This document shows, piece after piece, positions 25,651 through 34,292 of a DNA stretch of 64,000 nt; position 1 is the first letter of the stretch, and every line of letters starts with the position of its first letter. Source of the stretch: Bog-756 sp963710495 (GTDB taxonomy: Bacteria > Actinomycetota > Acidimicrobiia > Acidimicrobiales > RAAP-2). The position numbers and the translations under genes are program-made. The stretch spans positions 310,001 to 374,000 of the forward strand of contig CAVQAI010000016.1 of NCBI GenBank assembly GCA_963710495.1, in the 5' to 3' direction. The notes under the pieces were generated by a model. The model made no database searches. It worked only from the letters and a program-made list of their open reading frames with translations, and was not told the DNA's origin.

Positions 25651-26582
25651 GGCCGGTTCCGGCGGCCCGACGATCGCTTCCGGCCGCCGCCGTGCTCCTG
25701 CTGGCGATCGGGGCGGTGCTGGCCGGCTGCTCCTCCGCGGCCCAGCCCGGGTCCTCGGCCGGCGCCGTGCCCACCGCCTCCCCACCGCCCTCGCCCCAGG
25801 CGCTGGCGGCAGTGTCGCGGGCCGTCGCCACCACCTCGAGCCTGAGCGGTACCTTCGATCTCTCCTTTTCGGGCGTGCCGACCGGGAGCCAGGCGGCCAC
25901 GCCCCGCGACGCCAGCGGAGCGGTCGACTTCCGGAGCCCCGCCGCCACCATCCAACTGGACCTACCATCGGCCTCCGGTGGGTCCGAACGGATGGTCTTC
26001 CTCCCCGACACCGTGTTCATCAAACCGCCGGCCTCGAGCCCGCCTCTCCAGGCCGGCCGACCGTGGATCTTCGCCAACTTCGCCGACATCGCCAAGTACA
26101 AGGTCAACTTCCCTCCCTACATCGTGCAGACCGAGAGCGTCAATCCGGCTTTCGTCCTCTACGAGCTGTCGTGGGGAGCGACCTCGGCCGCCCCCCTGGG
26201 GAGGACGACGTTCGACGGACGCCAGGCCGAGGCGTACCTCGTGACCGTCAACCTCGTCCAAGCGACCTCGCACAGCGCCGGTCCCGCCACCGACGTGTTC
26301 GGGCGCGCCCTCGCCTCGGAGATCGCTGCGTTCGGGGGCACCAGCGCGGCGGCGCCCCCCACCATGCCGGTCGAGGTCTGGGTGGACGACGCCAACCACC
26401 TCATCGGAGCGCGCCACACGCCACCCGGAGCCGGCATCGGCACCCTGACCCTGACCGTCAAAGCCTTCGGCGCCGCCGTGCACGCCGACAAGCCACCCCG
26501 GTCGAAGGTGGTGGATATCGCAGCCATGATCCCGGGCGGCGAGCAGGAGGCGCTGAACGGTGGGGATTCCGATGGCGCCTGA
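25647..26582 (+). CDS. Lipoprotein resembling the LppX/LprG-like fold
   Basis: A 311-residue secreted lipoprotein. The signal peptide ends in the lipobox VLAGC near residue 32, followed by a Ser/Pro/Ala linker. The rest alternates strand-like segments (TFDLSFSG, GAVDFRSPAATIQLDLP, MVFLPDTVFIKPP, VEVWVDDANHLIGARHTPP), a pattern seen in mycobacterial LppX/LprAFG-type lipid-binding lipoproteins; that assignment is tentative. It overlaps the kelch/NHL gene by 4 bp and the ABC ATPase gene by about 11 bp, so it may be the substrate-binding or accessory part of this transporter. Confidence 0.65.
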   Translation: MRPVPAARRSLPAAAVLLLAIGAVLAGCSSAAQPGSSAGAVPTASPPPSPQALAAVSRAVATTSSLSGTFDLSFSGVPTGSQAATPRDASGAVDFRSPAATIQLDLPSASGGSERMVFLPDTVFIKPPASSPPLQAGRPWIFANFADIAKYKVNFPPYIVQTESVNPAFVLYELSWGATSAAPLGRTTFDGRQAEAYLVTVNLVQATSHSAGPATDVFGRALASEIAAFGGTSAAAPPTMPVEVWVDDANHLIGARHTPPGAGIGTLTLTVKAFGAAVHADKPPRSKVVDIAAMIPGGEQEALNGGDSDGA

Positions 26583-27543
26583 GGCCGACGGATCGACGAC
26601 GCCGGGTGACGTCCCGGCCGTGCTCACCGAACAGCTGACCAAGCGGCTGCGCAACGGCATCGTGGCCGTCGACCATCTCGACCTGACGGTCGGACCGGGC
26701 CGCGTGCTCGGGTTGGTCGGGCCCAACGGGTCGGGCAAGACCATCACGCTCCGCATCCTGCTCGGCCTGGTGCGGCCGACCTCGGGCCGGGCCCTGCTCT
26801 TCGGACACGAGGTGCGGCCCGGCGCCACCGTGCTCGGTCGGGTGGGCGCCCTGGTCGACGGGCCCGGATTCGTCCCCCACCTGTCCGGTCGCCAGAACTT
26901 GGAGCTCGCCGCCCGCCAGATCGAGCACTCGGGCCGGCCGACGGACCTGGAGCGCGCCGTCTCCCTCACCCACCTGGGCCACGACGTCGATCGAGCCGTG
27001 TCGGGCTACTCCCACGGCATGGGATACCGGCTGGCCCTGGCCCACGCGCTGTTGGACGACCCCGACCTCCTGCTGCTCGACGAGCCGACCACGGGCATGG
27101 ACCCGGCCCAGATCGACGAGGTGCACGGTGCCATCACCGCCTGCGCCGCGGCGGGAACGACGATCCTCCTCTCCACCCACCGCATGTCCGAGGTCGAGCT
27201 GGTCTGCACCGATGTCGCCGTGATGCACGCCGGCCGCCTGCTCGCCGCCGGACCGGTGGCCGAGGTGGTCGGGCCGACGCGGTTGCTCGTGCTGGTCGAC
27301 GATCCAGACGGGGCGGTCGCCGTCCTCCGTCGCCGTCCTGGCGTCTCCGGGGCCACCGCCCTCGGACCCGGCACGGTCGCCGTCGAGGGAGTCTCCCTCC
27401 GGCCCGTCGAGCTGTGCGACGCCTGCGTCGCCGCCGGGCTCACCGTGTCCGGATTCCGGTCGGCGAACTTCGCCGACCGCTACACCGACCTGGTCGCGAG
27501 CACCACGAGCGATCCGGTGCCGGCGGAGCGCGCCCGACCTTGA
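26572..27543 (+). CDS. ABC transporter ATP-binding protein (ABC-2 type)
   Basis: A 323-residue ATPase. Walker A is GPNGSGKT, the signature segment reads SGYSHGM as is usual in the drug/bacitracin-exporter branch, Walker B is LLLLDEPTTGMDP, and the switch His is in LSTHRMSEVE. The C-terminal 90 residues form an extra regulatory domain. ATG 26572 has GGTGGGG six bases upstream; GTG 26560 is an alternative. It partners with the two permeases encoded immediately downstream, forming an exporter. Confidence 0.9.
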   Translation: MAPEADGSTTPGDVPAVLTEQLTKRLRNGIVAVDHLDLTVGPGRVLGLVGPNGSGKTITLRILLGLVRPTSGRALLFGHEVRPGATVLGRVGALVDGPGFVPHLSGRQNLELAARQIEHSGRPTDLERAVSLTHLGHDVDRAVSGYSHGMGYRLALAHALLDDPDLLLLDEPTTGMDPAQIDEVHGAITACAAAGTTILLSTHRMSEVELVCTDVAVMHAGRLLAAGPVAEVVGPTRLLVLVDDPDGAVAVLRRRPGVSGATALGPGTVAVEGVSLRPVELCDACVAAGLTVSGFRSANFADRYTDLVASTTSDPVPAERARP

Positions 27544-28382
27544 TCGCCATCGAGTGGTACAAGCAGGTCCGCCAGCCGCGGACCTACCTGGCCCTCGGCA
27601 TCGTCGCCGCCTTCGCCGTGGTCCTCACCATCGCCCTGGCCGCGACCGGCTCCGGTCAGCAGGAGTTCGTCGGCGATCTCCCCCTCCTCATGGTCCCGAG
27701 GTCCTCGGGGCTGAGCGTCCCGGTCGTCGCCCTGTCGAGCACCATGAAGTTCCTCCTCCCCCTGGCCGTGTCGCTGTTCGCCGGAGAGGCGGTGGCCGGT
27801 GAGGCGTCGTGGGGAAGCCTGCGCTACGTGCTGGCCCGGCCCGGGTCGCGGGCCCGGGTGCTCTGGTCGAAAGCGGCGGTAGCCGGGATGTTGTCCCTGG
27901 CCGCGGTGGTGATCCTGACGGTGGTGGCCTTGGTGGCCGGGGGCCTGGCCTTCGGCTGGCAGTCACTGCAGGTCACCGACGGAAGCAACTCCACCCCGGG
28001 CCACCCCGCCTCGGTCGTCGTGCCCGCCTCGGTCGCCTTCGGCCACCTCGGCGTGGCCATCCTCTACGTGGGGGCGGGAATGACCAGCATCTTCGCCGTG
28101 GCCTTCTTCCTCTCCACCACCACCCGGCGCCCGGTGGTGGCGGTGGCCGGCGGGGTCTCCCTGACCGTCGTCTCGCGCATCTTCAACGCCGACTACTTCC
28201 CCGGCATCGCCGTGGTCAACCGCTACATGCCGAACAACGACATCGACCTCTGGCAACACCTCTTCACCCGGTCGCCGGACCTGTCCGGCGTCCCCCACTT
28301 CCTCGTGCTGCAGTCCGCCTACGTCGTCGTCTTCATGGCCCTCGCCCACTGGTGGTTCACCCGCAAGGACATCCTCGATTGA
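27540..28382 (+). CDS. ABC-2 type permease, first of two sister subunits
   Basis: A 280-residue membrane protein with about six helices. It starts at a TTG that overlaps the ATPase stop (TTGA). Characteristic blocks are IEWYKQVRQPRTYLALG, the AGEAVAGEASWGSLRYVLARP loop and the C-terminal WFTRKDIL. It is clearly homologous to the next gene, so the two likely arose by duplication and form a heterodimeric membrane domain. Confidence 0.85.
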   Translation: MIAIEWYKQVRQPRTYLALGIVAAFAVVLTIALAATGSGQQEFVGDLPLLMVPRSSGLSVPVVALSSTMKFLLPLAVSLFAGEAVAGEASWGSLRYVLARPGSRARVLWSKAAVAGMLSLAAVVILTVVALVAGGLAFGWQSLQVTDGSNSTPGHPASVVVPASVAFGHLGVAILYVGAGMTSIFAVAFFLSTTTRRPVVAVAGGVSLTVVSRIFNADYFPGIAVVNRYMPNNDIDLWQHLFTRSPDLSGVPHFLVLQSAYVVVFMALAHWWFTRKDILD

Positions 28383-29218
28383 TCGGCATCGAGCTCAGCA
28401 AACAGATCCGGAGGCCGGGCTACTGGGTGGTCCTCGCCGTGCTGGTCCTCATCTCGGTGGTGATCACCCTCATCGTCGGTCTGACCAGCGCGGCCACCCC
28501 CGAGCGGCTGGGCGACTACGGCTCGGTGATCCCGAACTCGTCCGGGCTGACCATGGCGCCGGTCACGCTGAATGCGCTGCTCCTGTTCCTGTTGCCCCTG
28601 TCGACGGCCATCTACGCCGGCGAGTCGGTGGCCGGCGACGCGTCGTGGGGAAGCCTCCGCTACCTGCTGGCCCGGCCGGTCGCCCGGCGGCGGGTACTGG
28701 CGGCCAAGGTGGTCGTCGCCGCCCTGTTCTCGCTGGCGGCCGTGCTCGTGGTGGCGGCGACCGGGTTGGTGGCGGGATTGGTGGCCTTCGGCTGGCATCC
28801 CTTGAGCGTGGTCGACGTCCAGCGCGCCTCACCCTTCGCCAGCGGCCTCACCACGTTCACCCCCCTGCCCGGCCTGGGCCGCATCGGGCTGGTCACCGCG
28901 GTGGTGGCCGCCACCATGGCCAGCACGTTCGGCTTCGCCATCCTGTGCTCGACCCTCACCGACCGGCCCTTCAACGCGGTAGCCGGGGGCGTGCTGTTGA
29001 GCTTCGTCTCGCGCTCCTTGGACAACATCCCGGGCCTGCACGCCCTCGGGCCGTGGCTCCCGATGACCAACAGCGGGGCCGGGCTGTGGACCCAGGTGCT
29101 CTTCCGCCCCACCGACCTCGGCGGGTACCCGCACCTGGCCGCGGTCCAGGTCGTCTACACCGTCCTGTTCCTCGGGGCCGCCTGGGCCTGGTTCGACCGC
29201 AAGGACATCCTGAGCTGA
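28379..29218 (+). CDS. ABC-2 type permease, second of two sister subunits
   Basis: A 279-residue membrane protein of about six helices. It begins with TTG overlapping the previous stop (TTGA), the same coupling device used one gene earlier. Shared blocks with its sister include AGESVAGDASWGSLRYLLARP and WFDRKDIL. The transporter may export a lipid or peptide, but the substrate is unknown. It ends the five-gene run that starts with the propeller protein. Confidence 0.85.
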   Translation: MIGIELSKQIRRPGYWVVLAVLVLISVVITLIVGLTSAATPERLGDYGSVIPNSSGLTMAPVTLNALLLFLLPLSTAIYAGESVAGDASWGSLRYLLARPVARRRVLAAKVVVAALFSLAAVLVVAATGLVAGLVAFGWHPLSVVDVQRASPFASGLTTFTPLPGLGRIGLVTAVVAATMASTFGFAILCSTLTDRPFNAVAGGVLLSFVSRSLDNIPGLHALGPWLPMTNSGAGLWTQVLFRPTDLGGYPHLAAVQVVYTVLFLGAAWAWFDRKDILS

Positions 29219-29253
29219 CCATCCGCCGGCCGAGTTCGGCACCCCGGAACACC

Positions 29254-29282
29254 TTGGAATTCGTCGGGAACCGGATTAATGT
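29254..29282 (+). promoter_or_regulatory. Sigma-70-like promoter
   Basis: TTGGAA (29254-29259) and TAATGT (29277-29282) are separated by exactly 17 bp, in an AT-richer stretch 33 bp before the DUF3224 start codon. This predicted promoter drives a conventional leadered transcript with AAAGGAGA as ribosome binding site. Confidence 0.5.
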
Positions 29283-29315
29283 ATGAATCACGCATTTACT
29301 CTGAAAGGAGACACC

Positions 29316-29711
29316 ATGACCCGCCACATCGAAGGTTCCTTCGAGGTCACGTCCTGGTCAGAGCAGCAGGCCGGCGAACTCGAGGACTCGGCCAAGGTCA
29401 CCATCGCCGCCATCGGGCAGCGGTTCAGCGGGGGCATCGAGGCCGACACCGTCTCCGACACGGTGATGACCTACAACGAGGACGGGACGGCCGAGTTCGT
29501 CGCCTACCAGCGGGTGGTGGGCCGGGTGGGCGACCAGGCAGGAAGCTTCGTCCTGCGGGGCTTTGGCACCTACGACGGCAACGAGGCTCGGACGGAGCTC
29601 GAAGTCGTGCCGGGCTCGGTCCGAGGTGAGCTTTCCGGACTGACCGGGCGTGGCGTGACCGTGGCCCCTCACGGTTCGACCGGAACCTTCCACTTCGACC
29701 TCGAGACCTGA
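29316..29711 (+). CDS. DUF3224 family protein
   Basis: A 131-residue small beta-barrel protein. The start HIEGSFEVTSWSE, the central SDTVMTYNEDGTAEFVAYQR and the end STGTFHFDLE match DUF3224, a family with an allene-oxide-cyclase-like barrel and no assigned activity. AAAGGAGA 6 nt before the ATG selects this start over an ATG at 29283. The MarR gene follows after one base, so the regulator probably controls this gene. Confidence 0.82.
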   Translation: MTRHIEGSFEVTSWSEQQAGELEDSAKVTIAAIGQRFSGGIEADTVSDTVMTYNEDGTAEFVAYQRVVGRVGDQAGSFVLRGFGTYDGNEARTELEVVPGSVRGELSGLTGRGVTVAPHGSTGTFHFDLET

Positions 29712-29712
29712 G

Positions 29713-30303
29713 GTGGCGGTCGAGGCGCCGCCACCCCACACCCGTGCCGCCAACCTGCTCGGGGCGCTGGCCTTGGCCGTGACCGACCGTTGCCTGGAGG
29801 CAGCCGGGCAACAGACCGGACACGCCGAATCCGAAGCCGCCGCCCTCTCGGCCATCGACCAGTTCCTCGACCGTCCCTCCATCGATCGCCTGTCGGCGGT
29901 GATCGGGCTGAGCCAGTCGGGGACGGTGCGCGTGGTCGACCGTCTGGAGCGGGAGGGCCTGGTCCGGCGTGGCCCGGGTGGGGACCGGCGGGTCACGTCG
30001 GTCACGCTCACGCCCGACGGACGCAGGGTCGCCTACCAGATCGAGGCCGCCCGCCTTCGGCTGCTCGAGGAGGTGCTGGCGCCGCTCGACGAGGCCGAGC
30101 GCGACGCGCTGGCCGGGATCACCGGGAAGCTGCTGGTCGGCATGATGCGAGAGCCGGGAGCCACGCGCTGGACGTGCCGGCTCTGCGATCTGGGTGCTTG
30201 CGGACGCCCGACGGGCCACTGCCCGCTCGAGCAGGCGGCGCGCCGGCGCTACGGGTCACCGGCCGCGTCCCGGGAAGGGCCGGCGGCCACGGCCGATCCC
30301 TGA
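29713..30303 (+). CDS. MarR-type regulator with C-terminal cysteine cluster
   Basis: A 196-residue winged-helix regulator. The DNA-binding region is visible as RLSAVIGLSQSGTVRVVDRL followed by the wing GPGGDRRVTSVTLT. After the dimerisation helix lies an unusual tail with CRLCDLGACGRPTGHC, four cysteines spaced C-x2-C-x4-C-x6-C, suggesting a metal site or redox sensor. Gene start GTG is one base after the DUF3224 stop, forming an operon. The tail after residue 175 is low complexity. Confidence 0.82.
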   Translation: MAVEAPPPHTRAANLLGALALAVTDRCLEAAGQQTGHAESEAAALSAIDQFLDRPSIDRLSAVIGLSQSGTVRVVDRLEREGLVRRGPGGDRRVTSVTLTPDGRRVAYQIEAARLRLLEEVLAPLDEAERDALAGITGKLLVGMMREPGATRWTCRLCDLGACGRPTGHCPLEQAARRRYGSPAASREGPAATADP

Positions 30304-30370
30304 CACCGAGGTGGCGGATTGGTATCAATGGGTGCTCGGGGGGAACGGTGCTCCCGGGAAGGGGGATGCC

Positions 30371-31789
30371 ATGCCATGTCGCCAACGGCGCCGGACGCCA
30401 TGTCGCCGACGGCGCGGGATGACCGGCGCCCCGGCGGGTACGGGTCACCGGAGGGGCGGCGGCGGCGGTGTGTCCCGTCGGGGCCGGCGGAGGCTGCCCC
30501 TGATGGCCGGAGCGGTGCTCGTGACGGCCGCCACCCTGGCCGGCTGCTCCGGCTCGGGCACCAGCTCCTCGTCGTCAGCTCCGCCCCCCTCGGGGACGTC
30601 CGGCTCGGGTGGTTCCCAGGTCATCAAGGTGGGGAGCATCGCCACCCGAACCGGGGTGGGCGCCGGCGACTTCGCCTCCTTCCTCCCCGGGATGGAGGCC
30701 TACTTCGACATGGTGAACGCCAAGGGCGGCGTCAGCGGACACAAGCTCCAGCTCGCCTACGACCTCGACGACGGCGGCAACCCCACGAACTTCACCCAGC
30801 TGGCCCACACCCTCATCCAGCAGGACGATGCCTTCGCCGCCTTCATCTCGACCTACTGGTTCTCCCCCAACCTCTTCGTCTCCACCGGGATCCCCACCTA
30901 CGGCTACAACGTGAGCGGCAACTGGGCCGGTCCACCCAACCTCTTCGCAGCCGGGGGTTCGATCCAGGACTACCACGCCCTCGCCGCGCCGGTGGCCTAC
31001 CTGATGAAGCAGACCCACACCACCTCGGCGGCCATCATCAGCTACGGACAGGGCATCCCCGCCTCCTACCCGGCCTGCAAGGCGACGGCCGACGACCTCA
31101 CGGCGGGCGGGATCAACGTGAGCTACCTCGACCTCGATGCCACGTTGGCCGGTGACTTCACCGCCGCGGCCCAGCAGATCCTCAATCACCGGTCGGACTT
31201 CGTGCTCACCTGCATCCAGGGATCCGACAACATCACGCTGGCACGGGCCCTGCAGCAATACGGCGTGCATGTGACCCAGCTGTGGCTGAGCGGCTACGAC
31301 CAGGCCCTGCTGGACCAGTACCGCGACCTGATGCAAGGAGTCTACGTGGACGCCAACGGCTTCGTGCCGTTCACCGCGCCGGCGCAATTCCCGGGCGCCT
31401 ACCCCGGCATGGCGCACTACCTCTCGGTCATGAAGCAGTACGAGCCCGGTTACGTGAGCTCGCAGCTGGCCATGCAGGGATGGCAGTCCGCCGCCCTGCT
31501 GGCCGCCGGCGTCGCGGCGGCCGGTACGGACGTGACCCGGCAGAACGTCATCCAGGCGACCAACCGGATCACCAACTTCACGGCCGGGGGCCTCACCTCC
31601 CTGGTCAACTGGACCACGGCCCACACCACCCAGAGCTTCCCCAACTGCCCATCCTTCGTCCGGGTGAAGGGGGACCAGTTCCTCCCCGCCCTCGGTCAGG
31701 GGCACCAGGTGTTCATCTGCTTCAACCAGAACACCAACCTCAAGAGCCCTGTGCTCGCCCCGCCGCCGCCGGGCACGCCGGGCACCTGA
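30371..31789 (+). CDS. Substrate-binding lipoprotein, branched-chain amino acid type (Peripla_BP_6)
   Basis: Up to 472 residues. A basic start is followed by a hydrophobic segment ending in the lipobox TLAGC and a Ser/Gly linker. The mature part is a type I periplasmic-binding fold with IKVGSIATRTG, YFDMVNAKGGVSGHKLQL and AAIISYGQGIPASYP. No permease or ATPase gene is adjacent, so it is an orphan. GAAGGGGG precedes ATG 30371; ATG 30419 is an alternative, and the sequence between them repeats CATGTCGCC twice. Ligands of this family are amino acids, amides or aromatic compounds. Confidence 0.8.
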   Translation: MPCRQRRRTPCRRRRGMTGAPAGTGHRRGGGGGVSRRGRRRLPLMAGAVLVTAATLAGCSGSGTSSSSSAPPPSGTSGSGGSQVIKVGSIATRTGVGAGDFASFLPGMEAYFDMVNAKGGVSGHKLQLAYDLDDGGNPTNFTQLAHTLIQQDDAFAAFISTYWFSPNLFVSTGIPTYGYNVSGNWAGPPNLFAAGGSIQDYHALAAPVAYLMKQTHTTSAAIISYGQGIPASYPACKATADDLTAGGINVSYLDLDATLAGDFTAAAQQILNHRSDFVLTCIQGSDNITLARALQQYGVHVTQLWLSGYDQALLDQYRDLMQGVYVDANGFVPFTAPAQFPGAYPGMAHYLSVMKQYEPGYVSSQLAMQGWQSAALLAAGVAAAGTDVTRQNVIQATNRITNFTAGGLTSLVNWTTAHTTQSFPNCPSFVRVKGDQFLPALGQGHQVFICFNQNTNLKSPVLAPPPPGTPGT

Positions 31790-31855
31790 GCAGGGGTCGG
31801 CTCGGCCGTCCGTCGCCCTCGGCCGGGTCCCAGCGCTCGGCGGCCGGCCCTCGGG

Positions 31856-31861
31856 TAGATT
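31856..31861 (+). promoter_or_regulatory. -10 box of a leaderless promoter
   Basis: TAGATT, 8 nt, then GTG 31870. It is identical in hexamer and spacing to the box at 3994. Confidence 0.5.
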
Positions 31862-31869
31862 CGTCGGCG

Positions 31870-33006
31870 GTGACGGTAGCCATCGATTCGGATCAGCACC
31901 TGTACGAGACCCGGACGCTCTGGGCCGAGCACATCGACCCGAACCGGCAGGACGAAGCCCTGGCCATCGTCGACGACGAGCTCGGCTACCCCTGGCTCAC
32001 CTGGCGTGGCCAACGGCTCGACTTGGCCGACGTGCAACTGCCCGGTCGCACCAAGGAGATCGGCCGGCGCCGGGAACGCTGCCGCCAGCACCTGCCCCCC
32101 GAGTACTCCTACGACGAGACGCTGCCGCCCGACTACTGGGAGCCGGCCGCCCGGGTGGAGCGGATCACCGCCATGGGACTGGATGAGGCGGTGGTCTTCC
32201 CCAACTTCGGGCTCCTCTGGGAGCGCCGGCTCGGCGTCTCTCTCCCCGCCCTCACCGCCAACATGGCGGCCTGGAACCGCCGGTGTGCCACCGTCGTGAC
32301 CGACAGCGGAGGCCACCTGCACCCGGTCGCCCACCTGACCCTGCGTGACCCCGACTGGCTCCTCGGGCAGCTCCCCGAGCTGGCCCGAGCCGGGGTGCGC
32401 CTGGGCATGATCGCTCCGGCCGCGGTGGACGGTCGGCCGCTCTCCCACCCCGACCACGACCGGCTGTGGGCCGCCTTCGTCGACCACGGCGTCACCCCGG
32501 TCTTCCATGTGGCCGACCAACCCCGAGTGCTGGACGAGGCCTTCTACACCGACCCCGAGGACTCCTTCGTGCCCGCCCTCGAGTCCATCTTCTTGTGGGT
32601 GCCTCCGGCCATCGCCGTCACCGACCTGATCGTCAACGGGGTGCTCGACCGGCATCCGGACCTCCGCATCGGGATCGTCGAGCTCTCCTCCATCTGGGTC
32701 CCGCAGTACCTGCTCATGCTCGACGGCGGCTGGGAATTCACCTCGACGCTCAACGGCGGCCCGGCCACTGACCTCGCCCTGCGCCCCAGCGAGTACTTCG
32801 CCCGGCAGGTCCGGGTGTCGTCCTTCTCCTACGAACAGCCCGAGCGGCTCATGGCCAAGTCCGGTGACCTGTTCATGTGCTGCAGCGACTACCCCCACTC
32901 GGAGGGGACGGCCACGCCCATCGAGGACTACCGCCGGGGCGGCCCGACCCCGGACAGCGCTCCCGGCCTGTTCCGGGGCAACGTGGACGTCCTGCTCGGT
33001 CGGTGA
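31870..33006 (+). CDS. Amidohydrolase-family TIM-barrel metal-dependent hydrolase (Amidohydro_2)
   Basis: A 378-residue protein of the ACMSD-like amidohydrolase group. The N-terminal metal-binding segment is DSDQHLYE, the internal His is in FHVADQP and the late Asp is in CCSDYPHSEG. Enzymes of this group perform decarboxylations or hydrolyses on aromatic or lactone substrates with one metal ion. The leaderless GTG start is set by the upstream TAGATT. It is followed 24 bp later by a paralogue, so the pair may form a heteromer or process successive intermediates. Confidence 0.85.
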   Translation: MTVAIDSDQHLYETRTLWAEHIDPNRQDEALAIVDDELGYPWLTWRGQRLDLADVQLPGRTKEIGRRRERCRQHLPPEYSYDETLPPDYWEPAARVERITAMGLDEAVVFPNFGLLWERRLGVSLPALTANMAAWNRRCATVVTDSGGHLHPVAHLTLRDPDWLLGQLPELARAGVRLGMIAPAAVDGRPLSHPDHDRLWAAFVDHGVTPVFHVADQPRVLDEAFYTDPEDSFVPALESIFLWVPPAIAVTDLIVNGVLDRHPDLRIGIVELSSIWVPQYLLMLDGGWEFTSTLNGGPATDLALRPSEYFARQVRVSSFSYEQPERLMAKSGDLFMCCSDYPHSEGTATPIEDYRRGGPTPDSAPGLFRGNVDVLLGR

Positions 33007-33030
33007 CCCGATGAGCCGAGTCGGGCCCTG

Positions 33031-34243
33031 ATGGCCTATGCCGAGGGTCGGGTCCTGCACGACGCCGACGCCCACCTGATGGAGACGCCGACGTGGCTGC
33101 GCGACCATGCCGAAGCGCGGTTCCGCACACGGCTCCCGGTGCTCAAGTACCCGAGCGGCAACGAGCTGCGCCAGACGGGGAGTCCCGACGAGCAGCGACG
33201 TGACCTGGCCGCCTCGTTCGACCGCCTGCGCGTAGAAGCACGCTTCGGCGGAGTACCGGGCCGAGGAGGCCGAGCAGATCATGGCGCGGAAGAACTTCGC
33301 CGCCACCGGCAGCTTCATCGCCGAGGACCGGCCCCGGGCCCTCGATCTCCTGGGCTTCGACAGCCAGCTGATCTTCAACACCTTCCACAACGGCCGGCTG
33401 CACGACCTCGAGCACTCGGGCGACCTGGACCTGGCCTACGCCGCGGCACGCGCCCACAACCGCGGCATGCTCGAGTTCTGCTCGGTCGACGCCCGCCTCC
33501 TGCCCACCTGCTACGTCCCCCTGGCCGACCCGGAGCGGGCGATCCGGACAGCGGAGGAGGTGCTCGGCCAGGGCGCGGCCGCCCTGCTCGTGGCCTCGGG
33601 GTGCCCGCCGTCGTTCTCCCCCAGCCACCGGGACCTCTTCGGCGTCTGGGCCCGGGCCGAGGAGGCCGGCGTCCCGGTCGTCTTCCACGTCGGCGGCACC
33701 GGTGACCTGATCGACCCGCACTACTTCGCCAACGGACTGCCGGTCCCCCACGACTTCCACGGCGGCGACGAGAACTTCCGGTCGGTCGACTACATGGGCA
33801 TCCCCGTCCCACCGGCCCAGACCCTGGCCACCATGATCTTCGACGGTGTGCTCGAGGCATTCCCGGGCCTCCGCGTCGGGGTGATCGAGCAGGGTGCGAT
33901 CTGGGTGCCCTCCTGGCTCCGCCAGATGGAGTCGGCCTTCGAGGCGTTCGTCCGCCACGAGGAGCGGTTGCAGGCCCTGTCCCTGCGGCCGTCCGACTAC
34001 GTGCACCGCCAGGTCCGATTCACCCCCTACCCCACCGAGGACGTCGGGTGGATCATCGAGCAGGGCGGTGCGGACCTTGCGATGTTCTCGTCCGACTACC
34101 CCCATGTCGAAGGGGGACGCAAACCGGTCGAGCGGTTCGAGGCGTCGCTCGGTGACGCCAGCGACGCGGTGCGCCAGAGCTTCTACGCCGACAACTTCCT
34201 GTTCCTGATGGGCTCAGCCGGCGTGCACCTGGCGGCGGCCTGA
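33031..34243 (+). pseudogene. Amidohydrolase-family paralogue, interrupted by a single frameshift
   Basis: ATG 33031 opens with HDADAHLMETPTWLRDHAEA, the metal-binding start of the same family. After DRLR at about 33231 the homologous sequence continues in the next frame as KHASAEYRAEEAEQIMARKN and runs to 34243 with VFHVGGTGDL, IEQGAIWVPSW and FSSDYPHVEG. Four bases (33232-33235, GTAG) occupy the place of one codon, so a single extra base explains the break, and the other frame has a TAG exactly there. All downstream catalytic residues are intact. It is either a recent inactivation or a base-calling error. Confidence 0.82.
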
Positions 34244-34245
34244 GC

Positions 34246-34262
34246 CCCGGGCTCGGCCCGGG
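34246..34262. terminator. Bidirectional terminator hairpin
   Basis: CCCGGGC-TCG-GCCCGGG is a perfect 7-bp stem with a 3-nt loop, starting 3 bp after the amidohydrolase stop and lying between convergent genes. There is no T tract. Confidence 0.45.
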
Positions 34263-34292
34263 TCGCCCGATGCCCCCGCCGGTCCCGGACGC

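Noticed and set aside
27540..29218. A single fused permease gene
   Set aside because: The two products are separated by a TTGA stop/start overlap and each is a complete homologous subunit.
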